NCBI RefSeq assembly: GCF_000734965.1
Contig: NZ_JMTB01000103.1
Coordinates: 1 to 49,791 of the forward strand
Source of the DNA: Trabulsiella guamensis ATCC 49490
GTDB taxonomy: Bacteria; Pseudomonadota; Gammaproteobacteria; Enterobacterales; Enterobacteriaceae
Direction: 5' to 3'
Length of the DNA: 49,791 bases
Part shown: one piece after another, positions 9,841 through 19,040 of the stretch
Layout of the letters: each line of letters begins with the position of its first letter
Position numbering within the stretch: the stretch's first letter is position 1
Program-made: the position numbers and the translations under genes
The notes under the pieces: model-generated
Told to the model about the DNA's origin: nothing
What the model saw: only the letters and a program-made list of their open reading frames with translations
Databases searched by the model: none

Positions 9841-11853
9841 ATGAGTAAACCGTTCAAGCTGCATTCCGCTTTCCGTCCTTCAGGCGACCAGCCTGCGGCC
9901 ATCGACAAACTGAAAGAGGGGCTGGAAGACGGCCTGGCTCATCAGACGCTGCTTGGCGTAACGGGCTCAGGTAAGACGTTTACCATTGCCAACGTGATTG
10001 CCGACCTCCAGCGCCCGACGATGGTGCTGGCGCCCAACAAAACACTGGCGGCGCAACTGTATGGCGAAATGAAGGAATTTTTCCCTGAGAACGCGGTGGA
10101 GTATTTCGTCTCTTACTACGATTACTATCAGCCGGAAGCCTACGTGCCCAGCTCGGACACCTTCATCGAGAAAGACGCGTCGGTGAACGAGCACATTGAA
10201 CAGATGCGACTGTCGGCAACCAAAGCGCTGCTCGAGCGGCGTGACGTCATCGTGGTGGCGTCAGTGTCGGCGATTTACGGCCTCGGCGACCCTGATCTCT
10301 ACCTGAAAATGATGCTGCACCTGACGGTCGGCATGATTGTTGATCAGCGTTCTATCCTCCGTCGCCTCGCCGAATTACAGTACACGCGTAATGACCAGGC
10401 TTTCCAGCGCGGCACCTTCCGCGTGCGTGGCGAGGTGATCGACGTGTTCCCGGCGGAATCCGACGACATTGCGCTGCGTATTGAATTGTTTGATGAAGAG
10501 GTCGAGCGCCTGTCGCTGTTCGACCCGTTAACCGGTCATATCGAATCGACCATTCAGCGTTACACCATCTATCCGAAAACGCACTACGTTACCCCTCGCG
10601 AGCGTATCGTGCAGGCGATGGAAGAGATCAAAGACGAACTGGCTGATCGCCGGAAAGTGCTGCTGGCGAACAATAAACTGCTTGAAGAGCAGCGTCTCAC
10701 CCAGCGCACGCAGTTTGATCTGGAGATGATGAACGAGCTTGGCTACTGCTCCGGCATCGAAAACTACTCGCGCTTTCTCTCCGGGCGCGGGCCGGGTGAA
10801 CCGCCGCCGACGCTGTTTGATTACCTGCCTGCCGACGGTCTGCTGGTGATTGACGAATCCCACGTTACCATCCCACAGATCGGTGGGATGTATCGCGGCG
10901 ACCGCGCCCGTAAAGAGACACTGGTGGAATACGGGTTTCGCTTGCCGTCCGCGCTGGACAACCGACCGTTGAAGTTTGAAGAGTTCGAGGCGCTGGCACC
11001 GCAGTCGATCTACGTTTCCGCAACGCCGGGCAACTACGAGCTGGAGAAATCTGGCGGCGATGTGGTGGATCAAGTCGTGCGGCCGACAGGCCTGCTTGAT
11101 CCGGTCATCGAAGTCCGGCCGGTGGCGACGCAGGTGGATGATCTGCTCTCTGAAATCCGCATCCGCGCCGCTATCAACGAGCGCGTACTGGTAACGACGC
11201 TGACCAAGCGCATGGCAGAAGATTTAACGGAATATCTGGAAGAGCACGGCGAACGCGTGCGCTATCTCCACTCAGACATCGACACGGTAGAGCGTATGGA
11301 GATCATCCGCGATTTGCGTCTAGGCGAGTTCGACGTGCTGGTGGGGATCAACCTGTTGCGAGAAGGGCTGGATATGCCGGAAGTGTCGCTGGTGGCTATT
11401 CTCGATGCCGACAAAGAAGGCTTCCTGCGTTCCGAACGCTCGCTGATCCAGACCATTGGTCGTGCGGCGCGTAACATCAATGGTAAAGCAATTCTGTACG
11501 GCGATAAGATCACGCCGTCTATGGCGAAAGCGATTGGCGAGACGGAACGACGTCGTGAGAAACAACAGCGTTACAACGACGAACATGGCATTGTGCCGCA
11601 AGGGCTCACCAAGAAAGTGGTGGATATTCTGGCGCTCGGTGCAGGCATCGCGAAAACCAAAGCCAAAGCTCGAGGTAAACTGCGCATCGTCGAGGAAGAC
11701 AGCGTTGCCTTAACGCCGAAAGCGCTACAGCAGAAGATCCACGAGCTGGAAGCGCAGATGATGCAGCATGCGCAGAACCTCGAATTCGAAGAAGCGGCAG
11801 CCATCCGCGATCAGCTCCATCAACTGCGCGACCTGTTTATTGCGGCTTCATGA
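9841..11853 (+). CDS. uvrB: Excinuclease ABC subunit B
   Basis: UvrB is the damage-verifying helicase-like subunit of nucleotide excision repair: UvrA loads it and it then recruits UvrC. At 670 residues it is of normal length. Walker A GVTGSGKT is at 39–46. The aromatic beta-hairpin that clamps the damaged strand is [15 protein letters not shown] (~92–106). Walker B reads VIDESH, and the helicase motif QTIGRAARN is near residue 540. A C-terminal UVR domain (~630–665, [10 protein letters not shown]) binds UvrC. No clear terminator follows, so transcripts may continue into pmrR. Confidence 0.98.
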   Translation: MSKPFKLHSAFRPSGDQPAAIDKLKEGLEDGLAHQTLLGVTGSGKTFTIANVIADLQRPTMVLAPNKTLAAQLYGEMKEFFPENAVEYFVSYYDYYQPEAYVPSSDTFIEKDASVNEHIEQMRLSATKALLERRDVIVVASVSAIYGLGDPDLYLKMMLHLTVGMIVDQRSILRRLAELQYTRNDQAFQRGTFRVRGEVIDVFPAESDDIALRIELFDEEVERLSLFDPLTGHIESTIQRYTIYPKTHYVTPRERIVQAMEEIKDELADRRKVLLANNKLLEEQRLTQRTQFDLEMMNELGYCSGIENYSRFLSGRGPGEPPPTLFDYLPADGLLVIDESHVTIPQIGGMYRGDRARKETLVEYGFRLPSALDNRPLKFEEFEALAPQSIYVSATPGNYELEKSGGDVVDQVVRPTGLLDPVIEVRPVATQVDDLLSEIRIRAAINERVLVTTLTKRMAEDLTEYLEEHGERVRYLHSDIDTVERMEIIRDLRLGEFDVLVGINLLREGLDMPEVSLVAILDADKEGFLRSERSLIQTIGRAARNINGKAILYGDKITPSMAKAIGETERRREKQQRYNDEHGIVPQGLTKKVVDILALGAGIAKTKAKARGKLRIVEEDSVALTPKALQQKIHELEAQMMQHAQNLEFEEAAAIRDQLHQLRDLFIAAS

Positions 11854-11876
11854 TTTTTGGCAGATGAACGCCCGAC

Positions 11877-11893
11877 CTTAATGTTTGCTTAAT
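11877..11893 (+). promoter_or_regulatory. PmrA box upstream of pmrR
   Basis: CTTAAT-GTTTG-CTTAAT is a perfect direct repeat of the PmrA half-site with the canonical 5-base spacer (11-bp period). It lies 43 bases before the pmrR ATG and is oriented towards it. No unambiguous -10 hexamer is seen: TATTAT (893–898) overlaps the second half-site, and TTTAAT (918–923) lies too near the ribosome-binding site. Confidence 0.9.
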
Positions 11894-11936
11894 ATTATCC
11901 GGCGACACTGTCCTCAGTTTAATGAGGATAGTGTCC

Positions 11937-12029
11937 ATGCCAAAATTACAAATACGTGAATATCTCGCTGTGCTGGTCTCTTTGCTGCTGGTCACCGGTT
12001 TCGCTTACCATTGGGCCATCACTTACTGA
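11937..12029 (+). CDS. pmrR: PmrR, small membrane peptide inhibitor of LpxT
   Basis: A 30-residue ORF with ATG at 11937 and a GAGG ribosome-binding site nine bases upstream. It has a short polar N-terminus (MPKLQIREY), one hydrophobic segment of about 15–18 residues and the C-terminus HWAITY, resembling remembered E. coli/Salmonella PmrR (…YIWFATY). In Salmonella, PmrR is PmrA-activated and inhibits LpxT, the enzyme that adds a second phosphate to lipid A, leaving the site free for phosphoethanolamine. The perfect PmrA box upstream and the convergent position against pmrB (the two stop codons abut) support the call. Its small size makes it easy to miss in annotation. Confidence 0.87.
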   Translation: MPKLQIREYLAVLVSLLLVTGFAYHWAITY

Positions 12030-13109
12030 TCACCGCTGTAGCGCGTGGAATCTGACCCATGCGCGCGCGCCGGCTGCGGGTTTGCGGTTGTTGAGAAAGA
12101 ATTTCGCATCGTGAAGTTGCGCGATGCGGGAGACAATACTCAACCCAAGCCCGATGCCGCCGTAACGGCTGTCCATTCGTACAAACGCTTTGCTGAGTTC
12201 ACCGCTTTTTGCTTCATCAATCCCCGGGCCTTCATCTTCCACTGCCAGTACCGGGCCAGCATCGTATTCAACGCTGAGGGTGATGGTGGAGCCTTCCGGG
12301 CTGTAGCGATGGGCATTTTCCACCAGGTTACGCAGCAGGACGCGCAGCAGCGTGGCATCTCCCTGGACCGCCGCTTCCCGTGTTGAAGGGTTAATAACAA
12401 GCGTTTGCTGGCGCTGGGCGAGAATACGTTCCAGCTCAGGGCGTTCTGCCTCTACCACATCGTTATCCAGATCCACCTGCTGATAACTGCCTGCCGAAAA
12501 AGACTGGCCGACCCGCGCCAGTTGCAGGAGCTGGGCGATACTTTCTGTCATCTGATCAAGACGCTGTAATAACGGTGCCACCTGAATGGCATGAGATTTT
12601 GCCATCAGTTCCAGGTGCAGGCGCAACCCGGCGAGTGGCGTACGCAGCTCATGGGCGACGTCAGCGGTAAACAGCCGTTCGCGCTCCAGTGTCTGGGTCA
12701 GGCGCGAAACGAGATCGTTGATCGCTGACGTGACGGATTCCACTTCGCTGACATTATTGGCGATGCAAATCGGTTGCAGGTTATCCGGCGTGCGGGTTTC
12801 CAGCTCTTTTTGCAGATCAGCGAGTGGACGGGTGATGCGTTTTACCGCCTGCACGCAGATAAACAGCGCGAGTCCGATGATCAACAGACTGGGGATCAGC
12901 AGGCTGGCCACCGCCTCGCGCACTTCGTGCTGGATGTGTTTGCGATTGTTGTGGCCTTCAATGGCGCTTTGTACCAGTAACTGGATCTGCTCTTCGCTTT
13001 CATGCCAGAGCCAGAACACGCTGATGAGCTGGCACACCACCAGGATAATACCAATCGTCAGCAACAGTTTGCTGCGCATCGTCCATTTTTGCATTGTAAA
13101 AAGCGCCAT
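12030..13109 (-). CDS. pmrB: Sensor kinase PmrB (BasS)
   Basis: An inner-membrane histidine kinase that senses periplasmic Fe(III), Al(III) and mild acid and phosphorylates PmrA. The 359 residues hold TM1 (~14–35), a short periplasmic loop with two ExxE iron motifs (E37–E40 and E62–E65), TM2 (~70–90), HAMP, the H-box FTADVAHELRTPLAG with His153, and the ATPase N/G boxes NLVENAHRYSPEG and DEGPGID. The ATG shares one base with the pmrA stop (TAATG), so the two are translationally coupled. Its own stop touches that of pmrR with no spacer and no terminator, so the two transcripts probably overlap at their ends. Confidence 0.95.
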   Translation of the reverse strand: MALFTMQKWTMRSKLLLTIGIILVVCQLISVFWLWHESEEQIQLLVQSAIEGHNNRKHIQHEVREAVASLLIPSLLIIGLALFICVQAVKRITRPLADLQKELETRTPDNLQPICIANNVSEVESVTSAINDLVSRLTQTLERERLFTADVAHELRTPLAGLRLHLELMAKSHAIQVAPLLQRLDQMTESIAQLLQLARVGQSFSAGSYQQVDLDNDVVEAERPELERILAQRQQTLVINPSTREAAVQGDATLLRVLLRNLVENAHRYSPEGSTITLSVEYDAGPVLAVEDEGPGIDEAKSGELSKAFVRMDSRYGGIGLGLSIVSRIAQLHDAKFFLNNRKPAAGARAWVRFHALQR

Positions 13110-13780
13110 TAATCCGCCCCGGGGCCGGTAACCAGCATATAGCCAAACCCTCTCACGGTGCGGATGCGGGATTTGCCCACTTTGTCGCGCAGATTGTGAA
13201 TATGCACCTCCAGAGTGTTGGTGGCGGGTTCGTTGTCCCAGCTGTAGATGTCGTTGTAGAGAATTTCACGATGCACCGGGCTTCCGGCTTTCAGCATCAG
13301 GCGGGAAAGCAATGCGTACTCTTTTGGTGTCAACTCCAGCGCCACATCGCTTAACCAGACCTGGCGACGGGTAACGTTCAGACGCAGGTTATCCACCGTC
13401 ACCTCGCTTTCACCCTGATTATGGTGACGGCGGAGCAGGGCGCGGATGCGCGCATTCAGTTCTTCAAGGGCGAAAGGTTTTACCAGATAGTCATCAGCAC
13501 CGGTATCAAGACCGGTGATGCGATCACTGATCGTGTCACGCGCGGTGAGGATCAGCACCGGCTGGGTGAATTTTTCGCGTCTCAGCCGCGCCAGGAAATG
13601 CAGACCGTCTTCGTCCGGTAAGCCTAAATCGAGCACCACAAGGCTGTAATGACCATTGGCAATTGACAGCGCGGCGTCGTGGGCAGTAGACACACCATCG
13701 CAGGCGTAACCTTCGCTTTGTATTGCCAGAATCAGCCCCTGTAACAACAGCTCGTCGTCTTCAATGACTAATATTTTCAT
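13109..13780 (-). CDS. pmrA: Response regulator PmrA (BasR)
   Basis: An OmpR/PhoB-type regulator that activates lipid A modification genes when phosphorylated by PmrB. The receiver domain has acidic EDD at 7–9, phospho-acceptor Asp51 in [12 protein letters not shown], and the KPF lysine. The winged-helix DNA-binding domain (~125–220) ends [10 protein letters not shown]. The ATG at 13780 is chosen over the upstream one at 13798 because it gives MKILVIEDD (223 residues), follows a GGAGAAA ribosome-binding site and overlaps eptA by four bases (ATGA). PmrA-box sequences at eptA and pmrR indicate autoregulation. Confidence 0.96.
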   Translation of the reverse strand: MKILVIEDDELLLQGLILAIQSEGYACDGVSTAHDAALSIANGHYSLVVLDLGLPDEDGLHFLARLRREKFTQPVLILTARDTISDRITGLDTGADDYLVKPFALEELNARIRALLRRHHNQGESEVTVDNLRLNVTRRQVWLSDVALELTPKEYALLSRLMLKAGSPVHREILYNDIYSWDNEPATNTLEVHIHNLRDKVGKSRIRTVRGFGYMLVTGPGAD

Positions 13781-15417
13781 CGGCTTTCTCCTCTGCATGG
13801 CGCAAGAATATCGTCCGCTGCCTGATATTCCCGGGTGCTGACCCCAAGTATACCTAACATCGTCGGGAAGAGGTTATCCTGCGAATAGTGGCTGGTGGCA
13901 GCCCGCGTTTTCAGACACTGATAATTAATGCCGTAGCGCTGTTGATAATCATCCGACAGCCAGAGCAACATTGGCACATGTTTTTGTGTTTCCGGGGCGA
14001 TGGAATACGGCAGACCGTGCAAATACACCCCATTTTCACCCAGTGATTCACCGTGGTCAGAGAGATAAACCAGGCTGGTAGTGAACCTGTCCTGTTTAGA
14101 TTTCAGCAAAGTAATGGCTTTGTCGATAATATAATCGGCATACAGAATGGTATTGTCGTAGGTATTCACCAGCTGCTGCTGAGAGCAGGTCTGAATTTCG
14201 TTGGTATCACAGGTCGGCGTAAATTGACGGAACTGCGCCGGGTAACGGTTGTAATAGGTCGGGCCGTGGCTGCCAATGGTATGCAGAACAATAATGCCGT
14301 CGTGCTGCAGGTTATTTATGTAATTGTCGAGTTCATGAAACAGAACCTCGTCTTTACATTCACCCGCAATACATTGCCCCGGCAGATTCAGTTTTGTTAT
14401 GTCCTGATGTGGTACGCGATCGCAGGCCCCTTTGCAGCCGCCGTCGTTTTCATTCCACAGCACCTGAATGCCCGCATGTTGCAGTACATCGAGCAACCCT
14501 TCCTGATGGTGTGCCAGCTCTTCGTCATATTTCGCCCGTGGCATATCCGAGAACATGCACGGCACTGAAACCGCTGTGGCGGTCCCGCAGGAGGCAGTTT
14601 GCGGGAAATAGATCACGTTATCGTTGGCTAAACGTGGATTGGTGTCGCGCGGATAACCACCGAGCGAGAAGTTTTCCGCGCGCGACGTTTCACCGACGAT
14701 CAAAATGGTGAGATTTTTACGCGGCCCGTTTTGCATTACCGGGCGTTGTTTTGCATCTTCGCCAATGCGAACCAGCGGCAGGTTATCCAGCTTATTGTGT
14801 GCATACCAGGAATTCACCGCCGTAATACTGTTCGATGGATTTAAGGCTTTTACCAGTTCTTTATTATTGCGAAACAATGAGGCGTAATCTTTATAAAACA
14901 GTAGCGCCACGACGACTATCAACAGGGCAGAGACAGCGATGTTAATCAGACGGCGCAGAATACTGCTCCAGGCGGGTACGGCATTTTTGGTTTTTATCCA
15001 CCAGGCGAGGAGTATCACCAGAACGCCGGAAAGCAGCAGCGTCACCACCATTTTCGTTGACAACAACGCGTAACTTTCAGCGGGGGTGGTATCAAAAATA
15101 TTGGTGATCATCGAGCGGTCAATGATCACTCCAAACGTCAGAATGAAATATTGCGCAGCGGCGCTGACCAGCACAAACAACGTAATGAACAGACGCTCAA
15201 GAAATAAAAACGAGGCCAGCGTCAGAACAATATTGATTACGCAAAATGCCACCACCGGCATGGTTAAGAACACCAGCCCGTTATGCAGATTATCTACTGG
15301 CAGTTCCGTAAAGGCCTGCTGGTAAAACGCAATGTTAAGAAACAGCGCAATGTAGAGCGCGAACAACATAATAAAGGTAAGCCGCCCAAGCATCGGGCGC
15401 CGTGACAGTAAGCGCAT
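13777..15417 (-). CDS. eptA: Lipid A phosphoethanolamine transferase EptA (PmrC)
   Basis: EptA transfers phosphoethanolamine from phosphatidylethanolamine to lipid A phosphate on the periplasmic side of the inner membrane, lowering negative charge and polymyxin/defensin binding. The 546 residues comprise five N-terminal membrane helices (to ~175) and a sulfatase-like periplasmic domain. The nucleophile is Thr244 in [15 protein letters not shown]. Metal and substrate residues lie in [16 protein letters not shown], and domain cysteines are present. The whole protein reads like E. coli EptA, not like the plasmid MCR proteins. It is first in eptA-pmrA-pmrB, and a PmrA box lies 47 bases upstream of its ATG. 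Confidence 0.95.
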   Translation of the reverse strand: MRLLSRRPMLGRLTFIMLFALYIALFLNIAFYQQAFTELPVDNLHNGLVFLTMPVVAFCVINIVLTLASFLFLERLFITLFVLVSAAAQYFILTFGVIIDRSMITNIFDTTPAESYALLSTKMVVTLLLSGVLVILLAWWIKTKNAVPAWSSILRRLINIAVSALLIVVVALLFYKDYASLFRNNKELVKALNPSNSITAVNSWYAHNKLDNLPLVRIGEDAKQRPVMQNGPRKNLTILIVGETSRAENFSLGGYPRDTNPRLANDNVIYFPQTASCGTATAVSVPCMFSDMPRAKYDEELAHHQEGLLDVLQHAGIQVLWNENDGGCKGACDRVPHQDITKLNLPGQCIAGECKDEVLFHELDNYINNLQHDGIIVLHTIGSHGPTYYNRYPAQFRQFTPTCDTNEIQTCSQQQLVNTYDNTILYADYIIDKAITLLKSKQDRFTTSLVYLSDHGESLGENGVYLHGLPYSIAPETQKHVPMLLWLSDDYQQRYGINYQCLKTRAATSHYSQDNLFPTMLGILGVSTREYQAADDILAPCRGESR

Positions 15418-15435
15418 GACGAGATCCTGCTGATA

Positions 15436-15488
15436 ACGATACTCGTCATGGTGACAGCGGTTTTTTAAGACAACCTTAAGACCTTAAT
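15436..15488 (-). promoter_or_regulatory. PmrA-controlled promoter of eptA-pmrAB
   Basis: On the minus strand CTTAAG-GTTGT-CTTAAA (15480 to 15464) fits YTTAAK-N5-YTTAAK. A -10-like TATCGT follows 22 bases later (15441–15436), the spacing expected for PmrA-activated promoters. A third half-site (ATTAAG on the minus strand, 15488–15483) lies upstream at an 8-bp rather than 11-bp offset. Confidence 0.82.
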
Positions 15489-15518
15489 AAATCCTTCATT
15501 CATTTGTCACGCGGATGA

Positions 15519-16427
15519 TTAACCCAGCGCCTGGACCGCTTTTTCCAGCGCCAGGTGCAACAGGTGGCGATCATGGCGATAAGGGATGTCGCTGGCTTCG
15601 AGGGTATCTTTGATAACAATGCGATCGGTGATGGCTGAAGCATCAACCTTCGGGCCGACCACCAGCGCGTCGATCACTTTACGGCCAACGTAGTGCTCCA
15701 TCAGTTCAAGCTTGTCGGTCAGTGTCAGACTGGCAGCGGCAACGCTCAACTCGCGGCCGAGATTACCGATATACACCATCGGCGCAGGGGTACGGCGTAG
15801 CGCCTGCGCCAGCTCTCCCACTAATAAAATCGGCATCAGGCTGGTATAAAAACTGCCCGGGCCGATGAGGATCAGGTCAGCTTCTGCAATGGCCTGCACC
15901 GCTTCGCGGGTCGCGGGGACATTCGGGTAGAGCATCAGTTCTTTCGGCGGCGTTTTCAGTTGGTCAATATTCACTTCGCCGTAGATTTCATGGCCTTCGT
16001 CGTCGAGCGCCATCAGATCGACGGGGGTTTCCGACATCGGGATCAGCGACGCCTCTACCTTGAGGAGGTTTCTGATTAAATTGATCGCTTCCAAAGGCCG
16101 GACGCTCAGGTGATCCAGCGCCTTTAACATCAGATTTCCGAGGTTATGGCCGGAAAGTTCACCATTACCGCCAAAACGATACTCAAACATCGCTGAAGCG
16201 ACGCTCGGTTCGGTGATCAACTGGTTCAGACAGTTGCGCATGTCGCCCCATGCAATGCCGCCTTCGGAACGACGGATACGTCCGGTCGAGCCGCCGTTGT
16301 CCGTGGTGGTGACAATTCCCGTTAAACGGGAGCCTAATGATGAGAGAGAGGACATTACGCGCCCGAGCCCATGGCCTCCGCCCAGTGCGACAACACGATC
16401 AAGATCCGCCAAAGTGCGAGTACGCAT
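15519..16427 (-). CDS. ybhK: YvcK/CofD-family protein YbhK
   Basis: A 302-residue cytoplasmic protein of the YvcK (gluconeogenesis factor) family. Relatives in Bacillus bind UDP-sugars and are needed for growth and cell shape on gluconeogenic carbon sources; the role in enterobacteria is not settled. The N-terminal Rossmann-like [28 protein letters not shown] and [10 protein letters not shown] motifs are complete. The frame is open to 16511, but ATG at 16427 gives the family N-terminus [12 protein letters not shown] and has GGAAGGA at good spacing; the ATG two codons earlier sits directly on that ribosome-binding site. Confidence 0.93.
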   Translation of the reverse strand: MRTRTLADLDRVVALGGGHGLGRVMSSLSSLGSRLTGIVTTTDNGGSTGRIRRSEGGIAWGDMRNCLNQLITEPSVASAMFEYRFGGNGELSGHNLGNLMLKALDHLSVRPLEAINLIRNLLKVEASLIPMSETPVDLMALDDEGHEIYGEVNIDQLKTPPKELMLYPNVPATREAVQAIAEADLILIGPGSFYTSLMPILLVGELAQALRRTPAPMVYIGNLGRELSVAAASLTLTDKLELMEHYVGRKVIDALVVGPKVDASAITDRIVIKDTLEASDIPYRHDRHLLHLALEKAVQALG

Positions 16428-16565
16428 ACCCATTCCTTCCGTCAGTGAGTGCCATAAAATACCTGATCTACCTCTAAAAGACGATATTTCGCCCGGGCTA
16501 AAATGATGCATGTCAATGCAAAAGGGGGTTTTTTACGTATTCTGTAGTAAAAATGCACGATCATG

Positions 16566-16591
16566 TCGCTATGTATATAGTTATATAGCGA
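16566..16591. promoter_or_regulatory. ModE-like operator of moaABCDE
   Basis: A 26-bp dyad with arms TCGCTATGTA and TATATAGCGA (9 of 10 positions symmetric), AT-rich with CG-containing ends, resembles molybdate-sensor ModE sites. In E. coli ModE-molybdate activates moa. It ends just upstream of the -35 candidate, as an activator site should. Confidence 0.6.
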
Positions 16592-16600
16592 AAGCGCATC

Positions 16601-16629
16601 TGGTGAATGTGGTTCTGACGCGCTACTAT
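16601..16629 (+). promoter_or_regulatory. Probable sigma-70 promoter of moaA
   Basis: The -10 TACTAT (16624–16629) lies 17 bases from a weak -35 TGGTGA (16601–16606). It gives a leader of about 140 bases that holds the riboswitch. The weak -35 fits activator dependence. Confidence 0.55.
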
Positions 16630-16640
16630 CGGCATACCAG

Positions 16641-16659
16641 TCTTAGCATAACGCTAAGA
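16641..16659. repeat. 7-bp inverted repeat in the early moaA leader
   Basis: TCTTAGC-ATAAC-GCTAAGA is a perfect dyad roughly 12 bases after the predicted -10, before the riboswitch. It could be a protein-binding site near +1 or a short 5' hairpin protecting the mRNA; no regulator is assigned. Confidence 0.5.
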
Positions 16660-16665
16660 AAAAAC

Positions 16666-16768
16666 ACTCTAGCCTTTGTGCCTACGTCCCCCGGATATGG
16701 CGCTCTGGCCGTGGCGAAAGCCACCAGGGTACAGGAAGAAATGACTGTGCCTCCCGTATTTGGAAAGG
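16666..16768 (+). ncRNA. Moco (molybdenum cofactor) riboswitch
   Basis: The moaA leader carries the conserved blocks of the Moco RNA motif: CTCTAGCC at the 5' end, TGGCCGTG and GCCACCAGGG facing each other across a hairpin, then GGAAGAAATGACTG, CCTCCCGTAT and the terminal GGAAAGG. That last block is also the moaA ribosome-binding site, five bases before the ATG. This fits the known translational repression of moaA when Moco is abundant. Confidence 0.9.
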
Positions 16769-16773
16769 TGTAT

Positions 16774-17763
16774 ATGGCCACACAACTGACTGATGCTTTT
16801 GCACGCAAGTTTTATTACTTGCGCCTGTCGATCACTGACGTGTGCAACTTCCGTTGTACCTACTGTCTGCCGGATGGCTACAAGCCCAGCGGTATCAACA
16901 ATAATGGCTTTTTGACCGTCGATGAAGTGCGACGGGTGACCCGCGCGTTCTCTGCGCTCGGCACGGAAAAAGTGCGTCTTACGGGCGGTGAACCCTCGTT
17001 GCGTCGTGATTTTACTGACATTATAGCGGCCGTTCGCGAAAACCAGGATATCCGCCAGATTGCGGTGACCACCAACGGTTACCGTCTGGCGCGGGATGCC
17101 GCATCCTGGCGCGACGCCGGCCTGACGGCGGTGAATGTCAGCGTCGACAGCCTCGACGCGCGTCAGTTTCATGCCATCACCGGGCAGGATAAATTCCAGC
17201 AGGTAATGGACGGCATTGATGCCGCTTTTGCCGCAGGCTTTGAAAAAGTGAAGGTTAACACCGTACTGATGCGCGATGTGAACCATCATCAGCTCGATAC
17301 TTTTCTGGCGTGGATCAAACCACGCCGCATCCAGCTACGCTTTATCGAGTTAATGGAAACCGGCGAGGGCAGCGACCTGTTCCGCAAGCACCATATTTCC
17401 GGCATGGTATTGCGTGATGAACTGCTCAGACGCGGCTGGATCCACCAGCTCAGACACCACAGCGACGGCCCGGCACAGGTCTTTTGCCACCCCGATTACG
17501 ACGGTGAAATCGGCCTCATCATGCCGTACGAGAAAGATTTCTGCGCCAGCTGCAACCGGCTGCGCGTCTCGTCTGTCGGCAAGCTGCATTTATGCCTGTT
17601 TGGCGATGGCGGCGTTGATCTTCGCGATTTACTGGCGTCAGATGCTCAGCAGCAGGCGCTGGAAACCCGCATTGCCGCCGCGCTGGCACATAAAAAGCAA
17701 ACCCATTTCCTGCATCAGGGCAACACCGGCATTACCCAGAATCTGTCTTACATTGGCGGATAA
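16774..17763 (+). CDS. moaA: GTP 3',8-cyclase MoaA
   Basis: A radical-SAM enzyme that, with MoaC, turns GTP into cyclic pyranopterin monophosphate, the first step of molybdenum cofactor synthesis. The N-terminal cluster motif CNFRCTYC gives Cys24, Cys28 and Cys31. The C-terminal substrate cluster is [10 protein letters not shown] plus a cysteine about 14 residues on, and the essential terminal Gly-Gly is present. The frame is open from 16510, but ATG at 16774 gives 329 residues and the family N-terminus [12 protein letters not shown], directly after the riboswitch. First of five moa genes. Confidence 0.97.
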   Translation: MATQLTDAFARKFYYLRLSITDVCNFRCTYCLPDGYKPSGINNNGFLTVDEVRRVTRAFSALGTEKVRLTGGEPSLRRDFTDIIAAVRENQDIRQIAVTTNGYRLARDAASWRDAGLTAVNVSVDSLDARQFHAITGQDKFQQVMDGIDAAFAAGFEKVKVNTVLMRDVNHHQLDTFLAWIKPRRIQLRFIELMETGEGSDLFRKHHISGMVLRDELLRRGWIHQLRHHSDGPAQVFCHPDYDGEIGLIMPYEKDFCASCNRLRVSSVGKLHLCLFGDGGVDLRDLLASDAQQQALETRIAAALAHKKQTHFLHQGNTGITQNLSYIGG

Positions 17764-17799
17764 ACGCGGGTAATCGTTATCAGACATAGGGAGACTATG

Positions 17800-18312
17800 A
17801 TGAGCCAGGTCAGCGCAGAATTTATTCCGACGCGTATTGCCATTCTTACGGTATCTAATCGTCGTGGCGAAGAGGACGACACTTCCGGTCATTACCTGCG
17901 CGATGAGGCGCACGAGGCCGGGCACAAGATTGTCGACAAGGCGATCGTGAAAGAAAACCGCTATGCCATTCGCGCCCAGGTATCGCACTGGATCGCCAGC
18001 GATGACGTGCAGGTGGTGCTGATCACCGGCGGCACCGGGCTGACAGAAGGCGATCAGGTGCCGGAAGCGCTGCTGCCGCTGTTTGACCGCGAAATCGAAG
18101 GTTTTGGCGAAGTATTTCGCATGCTGTCATTTGAAGAGATCGGCACGGCCACGCTGCAGTCCCGGGCGGTTGCGGGTATCGCCAATAATACCCTGATTTT
18201 TGCGATGCCAGGTTCGACCAAAGCCTGCCGCACGGCCTGGGAAAACATTATTGCACCACAACTGGATGCGCGGACGCGTCCTTGTAATTTTCATCCTCAT
18301 TTAAAGAAATAG
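17800..18312 (+). CDS. moaB: Molybdopterin adenylyltransferase-like protein MoaB
   Basis: A 170-residue MogA/MoaB-fold protein of the molybdenum cofactor pathway. In E. coli MogA does the main adenylylation and MoaB's exact role is less clear. The GTGLTEGDQVPEALLPLFDREIEGF stretch (split: GTGLTEGD and the downstream acidic loop) and MPGSTKAC are conserved. Two adjacent ATGs occur; the second at 17800 is chosen because AGGGAG is then six bases upstream rather than three. It lies 36 bases after moaA and three bases before moaC. Confidence 0.94.
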   Translation: MSQVSAEFIPTRIAILTVSNRRGEEDDTSGHYLRDEAHEAGHKIVDKAIVKENRYAIRAQVSHWIASDDVQVVLITGGTGLTEGDQVPEALLPLFDREIEGFGEVFRMLSFEEIGTATLQSRAVAGIANNTLIFAMPGSTKACRTAWENIIAPQLDARTRPCNFHPHLKK

Positions 18313-18315
18313 AAT

Positions 18316-18801
18316 ATGTCGCAACTGACCCATATCAACGCCGCCGGTGAAGCGCACATGGTGGATGTCTCCGCCAAAGCGGAAACCGTGCGCGAAGCAC
18401 GCGCGGAAGCGTTTGTCACCATGTTGCCGGAAACGCTGTCGATGATTATCGACGGCAGCCACCACAAGGGCGACGTGTTTGCGACCGCGCGTATTGCCGG
18501 TATTCAGGCGGCGAAGCGCACGTGGGATCTTATCCCGCTATGCCACCCGCTGATGCTCAGCAAAGTGGAAGTGAATTTGCTGGCGCAGCCCGAGCACAAC
18601 CGCGTACGCATTGAGTCGCTGTGCCGTCTGACCGGTAAAACCGGCGTGGAGATGGAAGCGTTAACGGCAGCCTCTGTCGCGGCGCTGACTATCTACGACA
18701 TGTGCAAAGCGGTGCAAAAAGATATGGTAATTGGTCCGGTTCGCCTGCTGGCGAAAAGCGGCGGCAAATCCGGTGATTTCAGGGTGGATACTGATGATTA
18801 A
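18316..18801 (+). CDS. moaC: Cyclic pyranopterin monophosphate synthase MoaC
   Basis: MoaC rearranges the 3',8-cyclo-GTP made by MoaA into cPMP. The 161-residue protein forms hexamers in relatives. The active-site residues Asp128 and Lys131 are in [12 protein letters not shown], and the substrate loop [13 protein letters not shown] is intact. It follows moaB by three bases and overlaps moaD by eight bases, so the operon is translationally linked. Nothing unusual. Confidence 0.97.
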   Translation: MSQLTHINAAGEAHMVDVSAKAETVREARAEAFVTMLPETLSMIIDGSHHKGDVFATARIAGIQAAKRTWDLIPLCHPLMLSKVEVNLLAQPEHNRVRIESLCRLTGKTGVEMEALTAASVAALTIYDMCKAVQKDMVIGPVRLLAKSGGKSGDFRVDTDD

Positions 18802-19039
18802 AGTCTTATTTTTTGCGCAGGTGCGTGAACTGGTAGGCACCGACAGCCTGTCAATTGACGCCGACTTTCCGGCGGTGGAAGCCGTCCGTCAGCATCTGGC
18901 ATCGCGCGGCGATCGTTGGGCGTTGGCGCTGGAAGAGGGCAAACTGCTGGCGGCGGTGAATCAGACGCTGGTCGGGTTTGACCATCCGGTCGCGGCCGGT
19001 GATGAAGTGGCATTTTTCCCACCGGTCACCGGAGGCTGA
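18794..19039 (+). CDS. moaD: Molybdopterin synthase small subunit MoaD
   Basis: An 81-residue ubiquitin-fold sulfur carrier whose C-terminal Gly-Gly (PPVTGG) is thiocarboxylated and donates sulfur to cPMP within the MoaD–MoaE synthase. The open frame extends upstream inside moaC, but the ATG at 18794 gives the normal start [13 protein letters not shown]. It overlaps the end of moaC by eight bases and is one base from moaE, as expected for subunits made in equal amounts. Confidence 0.96.
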   Translation: MIKVLFFAQVRELVGTDSLSIDADFPAVEAVRQHLASRGDRWALALEEGKLLAAVNQTLVGFDHPVAAGDEVAFFPPVTGG

Positions 19040-19040
19040 G

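Larger units (their letters stand above)
16428..16773 (+). other. 346-bp ybhK–moaA control region
   Basis: No gene is seen. It contains a ModE-like dyad, a probable sigma-70 promoter, a short inverted repeat just past the predicted transcription start, and the Moco riboswitch that ends at the moaA ribosome-binding site. The ybhK promoter must also lie here but I cannot place it. Confidence 0.8.

Noticed and set aside
13777-15417. eptA as a mobile colistin-resistance (mcr) gene
   Set aside because: The protein reads like chromosomal EptA along its length, is coupled to pmrAB under a PmrA box, and no insertion sequence or plasmid feature is nearby.
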